Shown here one piece after another: positions 32,208-41,420 of a stretch of 64,000 nt of DNA. A model generated the notes under the pieces. The model did not search any database. It was given only the letters and a program-made list of their open reading frames with translations, and had not been told where the DNA came from. Position 1 is the stretch's first letter. Every line of letters begins with the position of its first letter. The position numbers and the translations under genes are program-made. This stretch comes from an uncultured Eggerthella sp. (GTDB taxonomy: Bacteria; Actinomycetota; Coriobacteriia; Coriobacteriales; Eggerthellaceae): NCBI GenBank assembly GCA_937998355.1, contig CALLDI010000005.1, positions 1 to 64,000 of the forward strand, given 5' to 3'.

Positions 32208-32651
32208 TCAGAAGTCGACCACATCGTAGTGATAATCTGCAGGACAAAAACGCTTTACGAATTCTGAGGGAGACATGACCAGCATCGATGATCGGGCAAA
32301 ATCCTTTTCATTGCGCGTGACCATGCAATCGACCGAGCAGCGCTCTGCAGAAGCGACCATGAAAGCATCTTCGAAGTCTTCTACTTGGCTCTTGACCGCT
32401 CCAACGCAATCCGCTTCGGTCACGCTATAGAGATCGAACAATCGCATAAGGTTTTCGATCGTACGGCGAACTTGCGCATTGCTCATGCCTGACCGTCGAA
32501 GAATGTAAGCGACATCGGTTACAGCCGAAACTGGCATGACGACTTCGAAGCCCTGGATATTCGCAACATCATACGCAATAACGGAATCGCTTAAGGCATC
32601 CGCACGCGCGAAGATATCAAGAACGACATTCGTATCGAAGCATACTTTCAC
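32208..32651 (-). CDS. PIN-domain toxin (VapC-like)
   Basis: A 147-residue PIN-fold ribonuclease candidate. Acidic metal-binding positions are visible in CFDTNVVLDIF (Asp6), FEDAFMVASAE, and VTRNEKDF. The start overlaps the antitoxin stop (32648-32651, ATGA). PIN toxins cleave tRNA or rRNA when released from the antitoxin. Confidence 0.88.
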   Translation of the reverse strand: MKVCFDTNVVLDIFARADALSDSVIAYDVANIQGFEVVMPVSAVTDVAYILRRSGMSNAQVRRTIENLMRLFDLYSVTEADCVGAVKSQVEDFEDAFMVASAERCSVDCMVTRNEKDFARSSMLVMSPSEFVKRFCPADYHYDVVDF

Positions 32652-32944
32652 AACGCTTCACCATATTTCTTGTCGAGATACTCTTCGCGCGCTTTGTCGT
32701 AATCGAAATCAGGCGGAAGCTTTACCGAACCAGCAACCTCGCGCAAGAGACGACGTCTTCTTACCTGAGTCGACTCCTCTTCCTGCTGCACTAAACAATC
32801 AGGGATCTTCTGTTCCCGCTCCATGTATTCATACAGATCTCGCACGACCGCGCTGATGCTGCGGTTATTCTTCTTGAGCACCTGATTGCCGTGTTCCTTA
32901 AGCTCTTTTGGGAGACGTATGTTCAGCACTGCATCGGTAGCCAT
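32648..32944 (-). CDS. Ribbon-helix-helix antitoxin of PIN toxin
   Basis: A 98-residue protein with an N-terminal RHH segment, VLNIRLPKELKEHGNQVLKK, and a charged C-terminus (DYDKAREEYLDKKYGEAL) that would wrap the toxin. It should repress the operon by binding the palindrome at 32993-33016. Confidence 0.85.
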   Translation of the reverse strand: MATDAVLNIRLPKELKEHGNQVLKKNNRSISAVVRDLYEYMEREQKIPDCLVQQEEESTQVRRRRLLREVAGSVKLPPDFDYDKAREEYLDKKYGEAL

Positions 32945-32983
32945 AGCGACACTCCCTTTTCGATCGAGTTATAATTCACCTGG

Positions 32984-33016
32984 TATTATACGATATTGCA
33001 TTACGTAATGCAATAT
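32984..33016 (-). promoter_or_regulatory. Promoter and palindromic operator of toxin-antitoxin operon
   Basis: A perfect 24-bp palindrome spans 32993-33016; its left half is ATATTGCATTAC. On the minus strand TTGCAT (inside the palindrome) and TATAAT (32984-32989) are separated by 17 bases, a near-ideal promoter. A repressor bound to the palindrome would cover the -35 element. Confidence 0.75.
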
Positions 33017-33064
33017 GTTGAAGGCGTGAAGCAAGAAAGCGGTGCGCGTTAGAACGATAGATGA

Positions 33065-33451
33065 TCAGGAGAGGGTGAAGGTCTCCGCGAGGATCGCGGC
33101 GAATGATCTTTCGCTCGCACGATCGATGAGGGAAAGCTTTTCTGCTCGTGAAAGCTGCTTGAAGTGATATTCCGCGCTCATGGCTTCATGCTTGGTCTCG
33201 AACACGGCATGAGCGAGCAACTGAACAGGCCTGCGCGCAGCAGTGTATTTCGCACCTTTGCCCGCATTGTGCGTCTCGACGCGTTTCTCCACATCGGTCG
33301 TATATCCGGTGTAGAGCGTCTCATCCGCGCAGATGAGCACGTACATGAAATGCAACTTCTGCTGGCCATCTTCACTCAGTTGCTCCCCCTGATCGCACTG
33401 CGTTTGCTGGGCGTTCTCGCTCAGCTGCTCTTGATCGCTCATGCTGCTCAC
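33065..33451 (-). CDS. GIY-YIG nuclease-superfamily protein
   Basis: A 128-residue protein with a Gln/Glu-rich 35-residue lead, then the GIY-YIG core: FMYVLICADETLYTGYTTD (the variants here are MYV and YTG), KRVETHNAGKGAKYT, and TKHEAMSAEYHFKQL. It belongs to the small UPF0213/YhbQ-like group of unknown role. The start overlaps the stop of the TetR gene (ATGA), so they form one operon. Confidence 0.88.
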   Translation of the reverse strand: MSSMSDQEQLSENAQQTQCDQGEQLSEDGQQKLHFMYVLICADETLYTGYTTDVEKRVETHNAGKGAKYTAARRPVQLLAHAVFETKHEAMSAEYHFKQLSRAEKLSLIDRASERSFAAILAETFTLS

Positions 33452-34095
33452 CTGTTTTCGGAATAGCTATCCAGACACATGAGCACGAAGTCTTCGTAGG
33501 CGCGCTCGAACGATCCCTCAACAGGCGACAGCCCAGCGATAGCCATCGCTTCCTTCGTCAGATCTGAACAGGCGTAAAGATTGCGCAAGCCGCTCGCTTG
33601 GTACAACAAGCACCGAAACAGATCATGAGCGCGCTGCGTATCTTCGAGTCCACACTGCTGCGCGAGCAGGCTGTCGATAGGTGCGCAAATGCGCGCGAAG
33701 TTGCGCTTGAATTCCACCAAGGCATCCAGCGAAACGTTTGCTTCGATGATCGAGATGAGCACATCTTGATACCGCAAGAACGCATCGTGCTGCGCTGTTA
33801 CCTTCGCCCACTTCTGAGCGAACTGCCGATTGGTGAACGAACCGCTCTGAAGGGCGTTCAGCAGGTCTTCGAAGTACGCTTCGTTGCACTTCGCATGGAG
33901 CCAAAGATAGATCTCCTCTTTCGTCTGCGCATATTTATAGAGGTTAGCGCGCGACAGACCGACTTCCTGAGCGATCGAACTCAGGGTTATATCGTGATAA
34001 GGGCACGTGAGGAACAACTTATCAGCTGCAGCCATGATGGCTTGCTTGCGTTCCTCCTTGTGCTCAGGCGATCGCGCCCGGATGAAATCCGCCAT
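33448..34095 (-). CDS. TetR-family transcriptional regulator
   Basis: A 215-residue regulator with helix-turn-helix ITLSSIAQEVGLSRANLYKY near residues 35-55 and a helical C-terminal domain. It is divergent from the ferredoxin-type aldo/keto reductase gene, with inverted repeats in the gap (34177-34201), so it probably represses that gene and itself. Confidence 0.88.
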   Translation of the reverse strand: MADFIRARSPEHKEERKQAIMAAADKLFLTCPYHDITLSSIAQEVGLSRANLYKYAQTKEEIYLWLHAKCNEAYFEDLLNALQSGSFTNRQFAQKWAKVTAQHDAFLRYQDVLISIIEANVSLDALVEFKRNFARICAPIDSLLAQQCGLEDTQRAHDLFRCLLYQASGLRNLYACSDLTKEAMAIAGLSPVEGSFERAYEDFVLMCLDSYSENR

Positions 34096-34176
34096 CCTCG
34101 AGATCCTTCAGATATTCCTACGAACATGAACTGTTGCGAATTTAGCAACGTCTTGTCACTTATGGTATCATACCTA

Positions 34177-34201
34177 GTTAAGTAACGTTGTGTAACTTAA
34201 C
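34177..34201. promoter_or_regulatory. Inverted repeat in TetR/aldo-keto reductase gap
   Basis: GTTAAGT (34177-34183) and ACTTAAC (34195-34201) are perfect arms with an 11-base spacer. They lie 41 bases before the reductase ATG, so a bound TetR dimer would obstruct transcription. A second pair, GTTGC and GCAAC, sits nearby at about 34133-34149. Confidence 0.55.
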
Positions 34202-34241
34202 TACACCTTACTTTTCAACCGACTCGCACGAAAGGAAACCT

Positions 34242-35354
34242 ATGGGACTCTTTGGCGCTAAGGGGATATATGGATTCGGCTGCATGCGTCTTCCTATGAA
34301 CGACGGTGCGATCGATCTCGATGAAACGAATCGCATGATCGACGCCTATCTGGGCGCTGGCTTCAACTACTTCGACACCGCCCACGGCTACCTGGACGGC
34401 AAGAGCGAACGGGCCCTGCACGACACGCTCGTTGCGCGTTATCCACGCGATCGTTATGTGCTGGTCAACAAGCTCACGAACGCCCACTGGCAAACGGGAG
34501 CGGATATTCTCCCCCTTCTTGAGGCTGAACTGGAAGCGTGCGGGGTCGAATACTTCGACGCACTGCTCATGCACGCGCAAAACGAGCAGTTCTACGAACG
34601 CTACATGAAAGAGCACGCGTACGAGATCGGCCTCGAATTCGTACGGGAAGGCAAAGCAAAGCACTTCGGCATCTCCTTCCACGATAAAGCCGCGGTGCTC
34701 GAACGTATCCTCGATGAGCATCCCGAGATCGAGATGGTACAGCTGCAATTCAACTACATGGACTTCGATGACGAGAGCATCGAAGCGCGCAAATGCTACG
34801 AAGCCTGCGAATCACGCGGTATCCCCGTCGTGGTGATGGAGCCGCTTCGCGGTGGCTGCCTGATCGACCTGCCGCCTAGAGTGATCGATGCGATCGCGGC
34901 GCTTCCCGGTAACGTCACCCCTGCTCAGCTTGCGCTTCGGTGGTGCGCTCAATTCCCCGATGTCAAGATGATCCTCTCGGGTGTGAGCGACCTTGCTCAG
35001 ATGGAGGACAATATCCGCACGCTTTCGGATCCCGCACCGCTCTCCCCTGCCGAAGAACGGATCATCGACGAAGTGCGCTCGATCTATCGCTCGATGGACT
35101 TGATCGACTGCACTGCGTGCCGCTACTGCACCTCGTCCTGCCCCGAGAACATCGATATCCCCGACCTGTTCTCCGTCATGAACACGCATACGATGTATCA
35201 GAACTGGAACAGCAACTGGTACTACATGGTCTACACGCAAAACGGTGGCACCGCTGGTGACTGCATCCAATGTGGCGTCTGCGAAGAGCAGTGCCCGCAA
35301 AACCTCCCTATTCCCGAACTGCTCGAGAAGGTCTCGGCGCAGTTCGACGAGTGA
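34242..35354 (+). CDS. Aldo/keto reductase with C-terminal 4Fe-4S domain
   Basis: A 370-residue protein. The first 270 residues are an aldo/keto reductase barrel (NYFDTAHGYLDGKSE with the catalytic Asp and Tyr, YVLVNKL, LLMHAQNE). The C-terminus carries CTACRYCTSSCP and CIQCGVCEEQCP, two sets of Cys for 4Fe-4S clusters. This fusion is common in anaerobes; it presumably couples substrate reduction to ferredoxin-type electron carriers. ATG 34242 is behind GAAAGGAA. Control by the divergent TetR is likely. Confidence 0.92.
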   Translation: MGLFGAKGIYGFGCMRLPMNDGAIDLDETNRMIDAYLGAGFNYFDTAHGYLDGKSERALHDTLVARYPRDRYVLVNKLTNAHWQTGADILPLLEAELEACGVEYFDALLMHAQNEQFYERYMKEHAYEIGLEFVREGKAKHFGISFHDKAAVLERILDEHPEIEMVQLQFNYMDFDDESIEARKCYEACESRGIPVVVMEPLRGGCLIDLPPRVIDAIAALPGNVTPAQLALRWCAQFPDVKMILSGVSDLAQMEDNIRTLSDPAPLSPAEERIIDEVRSIYRSMDLIDCTACRYCTSSCPENIDIPDLFSVMNTHTMYQNWNSNWYYMVYTQNGGTAGDCIQCGVCEEQCPQNLPIPELLEKVSAQFDE

Positions 35355-35530
35355 CCCCATGAGTAGATGACGGATTTCCCCCACGCACCATTGACTTAAA
35401 GGAGGCTTTAAGTGTCAGACTAGACCGCGGACAAGTCTTCTTGCCAAGCTGTTAACGTTCGCACAGCGTTGCTGCGTCGACGCCTCACGCATGGTAGGCT
35501 TGATATCGTGCGTCGAAAGGAGAACTCATC

Positions 35531-36418
35531 ATGAGCAAACCTCAAGTCTATTTCACCAAGGACATCACCCCTGAAAACGTCGTCAAGCTCTACGAGAAGC
35601 TGGGCGTGAAACTGCCCGGTAAAATAGCCGTGAAGGTCCATTCCGGCGAAGAAGGTAACCAGAACTACCTCCATCCCGAATTCATGCGCCCAATGATCGA
35701 AGAGGTCGATGGTACGGTGGTCGAATGCAACACCGCCTACGACGGCGCACGCGACACCACTGAAAAGCACGAGAAGCTGATGGCAGCGCATGGCTGGACC
35801 AAGTACTTCGACGTCGACATCATGGACGCGGATGGCCCCAGCTCGGACATCATCTTCCCCATCGAGAACGGCCGCGTACTGAAGGCCAACCACGTCGGTG
35901 GTCACCTTGCGAACTATGCTTCGATGCTCGTGCTCTCGCACTTCAAGGGTCATCCGATGGGCGGGTTCGGCGGTGCGCTGAAGCAGCTTTCCATCGGTTG
36001 CGCCTCCAACCAAGGCAAGGTCAACCTGCACACAGGCGGTGCGAGCCTGATCCAGGGCGAATTCTGGGACAAGCACGCTGAACAGGACGATTTCATCGAG
36101 GCCATGGCGGAAGCGGCCGAGACCATCGTCAACCATTTCGGCAGCAACATCGCATTCGTGAACATCGCATGCAACCTCTCGGTCGACTGCGATTGCTGCT
36201 CGGAAGCAGAGGATCCTTGCATGGGAGATATCGGCATCTTCGCCTCGCTCGACCCGGTCGCCATCGATGCCGCATGCCTCGATGCGGTGCGCAACTCCGA
36301 CGATCCAGGTCGCGATAAACTGCTCGAGCGCATCACGTCGCGCCACGGCGAGAAGATCATCGACGACGCGGTTCGCCTGGGCTATGGTTCAGACGACTAC
36401 GAACTGATCGAGGTCTAG
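35531..36418 (+). CDS. DUF362 domain protein
   Basis: A 295-residue protein of the DUF362 family: KIAVKVHSGEEGNQNYLHPE, VVECNTAYDGARDTTEKH, GHLANYASMLVLSHFKGHPM and IGIFASLDPVAIDAACLD. A Cys cluster, CDCCSEAEDPCMGD, could hold an iron-sulfur centre. The family is widespread in anaerobes and often fused to ferredoxin domains; its reaction is not established. AAAGGAG precedes ATG. Confidence 0.9.
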   Translation: MSKPQVYFTKDITPENVVKLYEKLGVKLPGKIAVKVHSGEEGNQNYLHPEFMRPMIEEVDGTVVECNTAYDGARDTTEKHEKLMAAHGWTKYFDVDIMDADGPSSDIIFPIENGRVLKANHVGGHLANYASMLVLSHFKGHPMGGFGGALKQLSIGCASNQGKVNLHTGGASLIQGEFWDKHAEQDDFIEAMAEAAETIVNHFGSNIAFVNIACNLSVDCDCCSEAEDPCMGDIGIFASLDPVAIDAACLDAVRNSDDPGRDKLLERITSRHGEKIIDDAVRLGYGSDDYELIEV

Positions 36419-36426
36419 GACCGGCC

Positions 36427-36582
36427 TGGAACTTCATCATCCAACGAAAAGGGCGGCGCACCATCGCCGTCTCCAAACTGAACGCCTTCATCTTCGACCA
36501 GATGCGCGACTACTACGCCGTTGGCAACGCGTCGGAAGGGCATGGGTCTCGAGACAGGAGCTCATGCGTTAACCTCTTTCCT
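36427..36582 (+). pseudogene. Possible 3' remnant of an unknown gene
   Basis: Between the DUF362 stop and the TSUP gene an open frame without start reads WNFIIQRKGRRTIAVSKLNA then FIFDQMRDYYAVGN, which looks like real protein with coding-type codon use. No family was recognised. Confidence 0.25.
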
Positions 36583-36611
36583 TGAAAGGCAAAGCTGTTA
36601 GAATCTGAGCC

Positions 36612-37361
36612 ATGGAATTCTTGATAGTATGTCCGCTCGTATTCTTAGCGGGATTGATCGATGCAATAGCTGGCGGAGGAGGTCTCATATCTCTGCCAGC
36701 TTATTTCTTCGCAGGCCTGCCCGCCCATGCAGCGCTCGCCACCAGCAAGCTTTCCAGCACCATGGGAACAGCGGTCGCTACCATCAAATTCGCGCTGCGC
36801 GGTTATATGATCAAGAACTACTTGATCGCAGGTGTTATCTTCGGCCTTGCAGGCTCGTTCATCGGTTCGAATCTCGTGCTCATCGCCAGCAACGAACTGC
36901 TGATGATCTTCATGCTCCTCTCGCTGCCTGCGGTCGGGTTCTTCGTGCTCAAGACCAAGGATCTTGACGACTTCGCAGATCGCAGAAGATCGAAGCGCAC
37001 AGCGATGCTGCTGGTCTCCGGTATCTCTTTCACCGTCGGCATCTATGATGGCTTCTATGGCCCAGGGGCGGGCACGTTCCTCTTGCTCCTACTTACGAGC
37101 GTTGCGCACTTGAGCATGCGCGAGGCAGCTGGCACCACGAAAGCGATCAACCTCGCCACTAACGTCTCCGCTCTCGTCGTCTTCCTTCTGAGCGGCAACG
37201 TCGTCATCATCCTCGGCCTTGTCGCTGGTTTATTCAACATCGCCGGCAATTGGATCGGTGCGAACCTCTTTCACAAGAAGGGCTCGGCTATCGTCCGACC
37301 GATCCTGGTCGTGGTACTGATCCTGTTCGCGCTGAAACTGCTCTACGATCTCTTCGCGTGA
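36612..37361 (+). CDS. TSUP (TauE/SafE) family membrane transporter
   Basis: A 249-residue protein with about eight hydrophobic segments and the family repeats GLIDAIAGGGGLISLPAYFF (N-half) and GIYDGFYGPGAGTFLLLL (C-half). TSUP proteins move sulfite, sulfoacetate or other organosulfonates and small anions across the membrane; the substrate here is open. Confidence 0.92.
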   Translation: MEFLIVCPLVFLAGLIDAIAGGGGLISLPAYFFAGLPAHAALATSKLSSTMGTAVATIKFALRGYMIKNYLIAGVIFGLAGSFIGSNLVLIASNELLMIFMLLSLPAVGFFVLKTKDLDDFADRRRSKRTAMLLVSGISFTVGIYDGFYGPGAGTFLLLLLTSVAHLSMREAAGTTKAINLATNVSALVVFLLSGNVVIILGLVAGLFNIAGNWIGANLFHKKGSAIVRPILVVVLILFALKLLYDLFA

Positions 37362-37490
37362 TCCATCTTCGGCCGTACGATCACGCGACCGTTTTCCACC
37401 GACAACGTTACCGAACGATGAAACTATCGTCTTTCTTTCCACGATCGAGCATCTTGAGCCTAGAATCGAAAGTGGGACGAAAGGCGAACC

Positions 37491-38102
37491 ATGTCAAAAG
37501 CGATGAATATGCTCTATAACGTAGGCGATGGGCTCTACATCAATCTCACCAACCGCTGTTCCTGCGCGTGCACGTTCTGCATTCGCAACGAAGGGGATGC
37601 CGTCGGCAGCGCCGATACGCTCTGGCTCGATCACGAGCCAACAGCAGCTGAGGTCATCGCTGCACTGGAAGGCACCGATCTTTCTGCCTATTCCGAGGTC
37701 GTATTCTGCGGTTATGGAGAGCCGACCGAGGCCTTCGATACGCTCAAAGAAGTAGCACGCTGGCTCAAAGCGAATACCGACCTGCCCGTACGCATCAACA
37801 CGAACGGCCAGGGCTCGCTCATCTGCGAACGCGATATCGCACCTGAACTCGAGGGGATCGTCGACGCGCTCTCGATCAGCCTGAACACGCCCGACCCTGA
37901 AGCCTACCTCGCTCTCACGCGCAGCCGCTACGGCGAAGCGGCCTTCGATGCTGTGCTCGATTTTGCGAAACGCGCGAAGGCCTTCGTTCCCGCCATCACG
38001 CTCACTACCGTCAGCACCACCATCACGCCCGAGCAGGAAGCCGCCTGCGCGCGCATCTGCGACGATCTAGGCGTCAACTACCGCATTCGCGCATTCGTCT
38101 GA
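37491..38102 (+). CDS. Radical SAM protein, TatD-associated type
   Basis: A 203-residue compact radical SAM protein. NRCSCACTFCIRN carries the CxxxCxxC cluster Cys, and VVFCGYGEPTEAFDTLKEVA the GE motif. The short size and the start NVGDGLYINLTNRC match the family usually encoded next to TatD nuclease genes. No TatD gene is visible here. Reaction unknown. Confidence 0.88.
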   Translation: MSKAMNMLYNVGDGLYINLTNRCSCACTFCIRNEGDAVGSADTLWLDHEPTAAEVIAALEGTDLSAYSEVVFCGYGEPTEAFDTLKEVARWLKANTDLPVRINTNGQGSLICERDIAPELEGIVDALSISLNTPDPEAYLALTRSRYGEAAFDAVLDFAKRAKAFVPAITLTTVSTTITPEQEAACARICDDLGVNYRIRAFV

Positions 38103-38215
38103 TTCCGTTTCAAAATCCCAACGGCTTCCTAACAGATCCCCCGACGATCTCCCGAGCCATCCCGCTTGTGCAACCATAGGATCGGGGTTGAGAGAGATCG
38201 CGGAAAGGAAGGATC

Positions 38216-38998
38216 ATGTATCCAGATCTTGAAGGAAAGATCGCCATCGTCACAGGGGCCGGATCAGGCCTGGGCGAAGGGATCGCCCGACGTTTTCTCG
38301 AAGAGGGCATGAAGGTCGTCGTCAACTACCACAGCGAACGCACGAAAGCTGGCGCTGAAGATCTTGTTGCGCAGTTTGGCGATTCAGCCGTCGCCGTGCA
38401 GGCGGATGTCTCGACCGAAGAAGGGGCTGAAACGCTCGCCCGCGCAGCGCTGGATACGTTCGATGGCCTCGATGTATGGGTGAATAACGCCGGCATCGAA
38501 TCGCGCTACGAAACGCATGAACTGCCTCTTGAAGAGTGGAATAAGACCATCGCCGTGAACCTGACCGGTGTTTTCCTTGGTTCACGCCAGGCGCTTCGCT
38601 ACTTCGTCGATCACGGCCGCAAGGGCATCATCATCAACACCTCATCGGTTCACGAGAAGATCCCGTGGCCGACCTTCGCGGCCTATACCGCCAGCAAAGG
38701 CGGTGTTGCGATGTTCACCAAGACCATCGCGCTCGAATACGCTAGCCGCGGCATTCGAGCCAATTGCATCGCCCCCGGCGCGATCGAAACGCCCATCAAC
38801 GCCGAGAAGTTCGCCGACCCGATCGCGCGCGAGATGACCGAGAACATGATCCCGTGCGATCACATCGGCTTCGTGCACGATGTTGCCAGTACTGCCGCGT
38901 GGCTTGCCTCGAGCGCTTCCTCTTACGTGACGGGGCAGAGCATCTTCGTGGACGGCGGCATGACGCTCTACCCTTCTTTCGAGCACGGTGAAGGCTGA
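38216..38998 (+). CDS. Short-chain dehydrogenase, glucose 1-dehydrogenase-like
   Basis: A 260-residue SDR. The NAD(P) motif is VTGAGSGLGEGIARRF (TGxxxGxG), the structural motif NNAG is at about residue 92, and the catalytic Ser/Tyr/Lys are in IINTSSVHEKIPWP and YTASKGGV. The closest subfamily pattern is glucose 1-dehydrogenase (VNYHSE.., IFVDGGMTLYPSF). The stop overlaps the lactonase start (TGATG), suggesting that glucose is oxidised to gluconolactone and then hydrolysed. GGAAAGGAAGG precedes the ATG. Confidence 0.88.
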   Translation: MYPDLEGKIAIVTGAGSGLGEGIARRFLEEGMKVVVNYHSERTKAGAEDLVAQFGDSAVAVQADVSTEEGAETLARAALDTFDGLDVWVNNAGIESRYETHELPLEEWNKTIAVNLTGVFLGSRQALRYFVDHGRKGIIINTSSVHEKIPWPTFAAYTASKGGVAMFTKTIALEYASRGIRANCIAPGAIETPINAEKFADPIAREMTENMIPCDHIGFVHDVASTAAWLASSASSYVTGQSIFVDGGMTLYPSFEHGEG

Positions 38999-40299
38999 TG
39001 GGTCCGCACAGCCAGAACCTCGAACATTTCCTTGTGAGCGGCTACACCGAACACGAAGGCCAACCAGGCATCCGTCGTTTCGCACTGTCTGCCGACGGGA
39101 ACACTGCGACCCCATGCGGCGAGCTGGAGGGCATCACCAGTCCCTCGTTCTGCGTGCTCGACGATGAACGGCTCTATGCTGCGAGCGAGACCGAAGCGCG
39201 CGGCGGACTCGCACATTGCACGATGAACGGCGGGGTTCCCGTACTTGCCGACCAGGTCGAATTCGAACCTGCGGCAGGAACCTGCTTCGTTCTGAAGCAC
39301 CCGCACGCGCACCATCTCTACGGCGCGAATTACAATAGCGGCTCCATCGCATCCTGTGCGCTCTCCGAAAGGGGAGCGCTCAAAGGCCCTGTCACGATCA
39401 TCCAGCATGTAGGTCACGGCGCAGCACGCAAGAAGAGCGATCCCAACTTCGATCGGCAGACCGCTCCGCACGTTCACACGCTCAGTTTCGTGCCGAAAAC
39501 GAACCTGCTCGCCGCGGTCGATCTTGGCCTCGACCTCATCGCGATCTACCAGACCGATACGGACGGCACCGTCATCGATGCGGACCACGAACCCGTGCTG
39601 AATATCTGGCCTCATCATCTGGGAGTTCCTGAGAGCGAGAACGATTCGCCCTTCTATCGAGCGCATGCGAGCTCTATCGAGACCGCCTATTTCGAGTCGG
39701 CAGGCACCGGTCACGCAAATCATCCTCATTACTGTCTGGAACGCTCGATCCCGCACGAGAAGATGACCGCACTCGCACAACTTCCTGTGCGTCCTGCAGC
39801 GATCGTAGAAGTGCCGCTCTTCAATGGTCCGCGCATCATCGCTTATCATCCCAATGGTCAGTATGCTGCGCTCATCTGCGAACTTGCATGCGAACTCATC
39901 ATCTTCCGGCTTGAAGCAGACGGACTGATCTGGAACCCAGTCCAGCGTTGGGACTTGTTGCAAGAAGCACATGCGCCCATCGAGGGACCCAAGCCTCCCC
40001 TTGCTGCTCATTGCGAATTCTCGAATGACGGACGTTTCCTCTACGCATCAGTGCGCGGAACGGATCAGCTCATCGCTTTCACGCTCGGCCAGAACTGCAG
40101 CCAAGAGGGAACGTTCATCTGCTCGAGCAACGGAGGCACGCCGCGCCATTTCGCGCTGAACGCCGACCAGACGATGCTCGCCGTTGCGAACCAAACAGGT
40201 AACGATGTAGCGCTCTATCGTCGAGACGAAACGACAGGAACGTTGGAAGCCATCACGACCATTCCCTGCCCCACACCCAGCTGCATCATCTGGGAATAG
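38998..40299 (+). CDS. Lactonase-family beta-propeller protein (6-phosphogluconolactonase type)
   Basis: A 433-residue protein with repeated blade motifs such as GIRRFALSADGNTATPCGEL, SFCVLDDERLYAASE, PHVHTLSFVPKTNLLAAVDL and HCEFSNDGRFLYASVRGTDQ, the pattern of the seven-bladed lactonase family. It is about 90 residues longer than usual owing to an insert around residues 205-285. Translationally coupled to the glucose dehydrogenase gene, it probably opens the lactone made by that enzyme. Confidence 0.88.
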   Translation: MGPHSQNLEHFLVSGYTEHEGQPGIRRFALSADGNTATPCGELEGITSPSFCVLDDERLYAASETEARGGLAHCTMNGGVPVLADQVEFEPAAGTCFVLKHPHAHHLYGANYNSGSIASCALSERGALKGPVTIIQHVGHGAARKKSDPNFDRQTAPHVHTLSFVPKTNLLAAVDLGLDLIAIYQTDTDGTVIDADHEPVLNIWPHHLGVPESENDSPFYRAHASSIETAYFESAGTGHANHPHYCLERSIPHEKMTALAQLPVRPAAIVEVPLFNGPRIIAYHPNGQYAALICELACELIIFRLEADGLIWNPVQRWDLLQEAHAPIEGPKPPLAAHCEFSNDGRFLYASVRGTDQLIAFTLGQNCSQEGTFICSSNGGTPRHFALNADQTMLAVANQTGNDVALYRRDETTGTLEAITTIPCPTPSCIIWE

Positions 40300-40305
40300 A
40301 CACGC

Positions 40306-41313
40306 CTATTCGCCTAGGTATTCGCGATAGAATCGCTCGATATCATCGAACGGGATCACGTCGAGCTGATCGTACAGATCGCAATGGCTCGCACCTGGTA
40401 CGATGATCAGCCCCTTGTTCGCATGCTCTTAGTCTCCTTTGCGCTGATCGAGGCGTGCGAATGCATCCTTGCTGAAGTAGCTCGAATGCGCCTTTTCGCC
40501 ATGAACGATCAATACCGCGCTCTCGATCTCCTCGAGATACGTGAGCAACGGAAGATTCAGAAACGGCAATGTCGAAGTGATGTTCCAGCCCTCGTTCGAA
40601 TTGAGCGAACGAGAATGATAGCCGCGGCTCGTCTTATAGTAGGCGTGATAATCCTTGAGGAACTGTGGGGCATCGGCCGGAAGCGGATCGACCACACCAC
40701 CACCGCGCTCGTAGGTGCCGGATGCATAATCCCTCGTACGCTGTTCGCTCAGCTGACGACGCAATTCGTTGCGCGCCTCCTTCGTATCAGCTGCGTCGAA
40801 ATACCCCTTCGCATTCACGCGTGCCATGTCGTACATGGTCGAAGCGACCGTCGCTTTGACACGAGCGTCATTCTCCGCCGCCGAAAGCGCCATGCCACCC
40901 CAGCCACAAATGCCGCAGATGCCGATGCGGTCGGCGTCGACGTCGTCCCGACAACTTAGATAGTCGACGGCCGCAGAGAAATCCTCGGTGTTGATGTCGG
41001 GCGATGCTACGAAACGCGGCTGTCCTCCGCTCTCGCCCGTGAACGAGGGATCGAACGCGATCGTAAGGAATCCTCGCTCAGCCAGCTGTTGCGCATAGAG
41101 TCCGCTGGACTGCTCCTTCACCGCCCCAAAAGGACCCGCCACGGCGATCGCAGCGAACGGACCCGTTTGCCCTTTCGGCTTGTACAGATCGGCAGCCAAC
41201 GTGATGCCATAGCGGTTATGGAACGTGACCTTATCATGATCGACCTTATCGCTTTGAGGAAAGACCTTGTCCCACTCTTGCGTGAGTTCGAGCTTCTCTT
41301 CTTGCATGCGCAT
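40306..41313 (-). pseudogene. Alpha/beta hydrolase with premature in-frame stop
   Basis: The frame from ATG 41313 reads an alpha/beta hydrolase: LYAQQLAERGFLTIAFDPSF, GICGICGWGGMAL (nucleophile elbow with Cys/Gly rather than Ser), and VLIVHGEKAHSSYFS. A TAA at 40429-40431 stops it after 294 residues, but the same frame continues after the stop with NKGLIIVPGASHCDLYDQLD to a natural stop at 40306, including the catalytic His. So one nonsense codon removes the last 41 residues. It is a paralogue of the hydrolase at 52695-53717. The divergent MerR gene suggests regulation. Confidence 0.8.
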
Positions 41314-41380
41314 CCGCCTCTTTCTCGTATCGTATGGACTTGACGTCCGTCTACTTTGCCTTCACACTGAGGACTATAGA

Positions 41381-41400
41381 AGTTAAAGCTAACTTTAAGT
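41381..41400. promoter_or_regulatory. Imperfect inverted repeat in hydrolase/MerR gap
   Basis: AGTTAAAG and CTTTAAGT arms (seven of eight paired) with a 4-base spacer lie 21 bases before the MerR start and in the promoter region of the divergent hydrolase. Spaced dyads between divergent promoters are typical MerR binding sites. Confidence 0.45.
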
Positions 41401-41420
41401 CAAGAGCGAGAAGAGAAACC

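Noticed and set aside
35420..36346. Minus-strand frame opposite the DUF362 gene
   Set aside because: The DUF362 reading has clear family motifs and a ribosome binding site; the opposite frame has neither.
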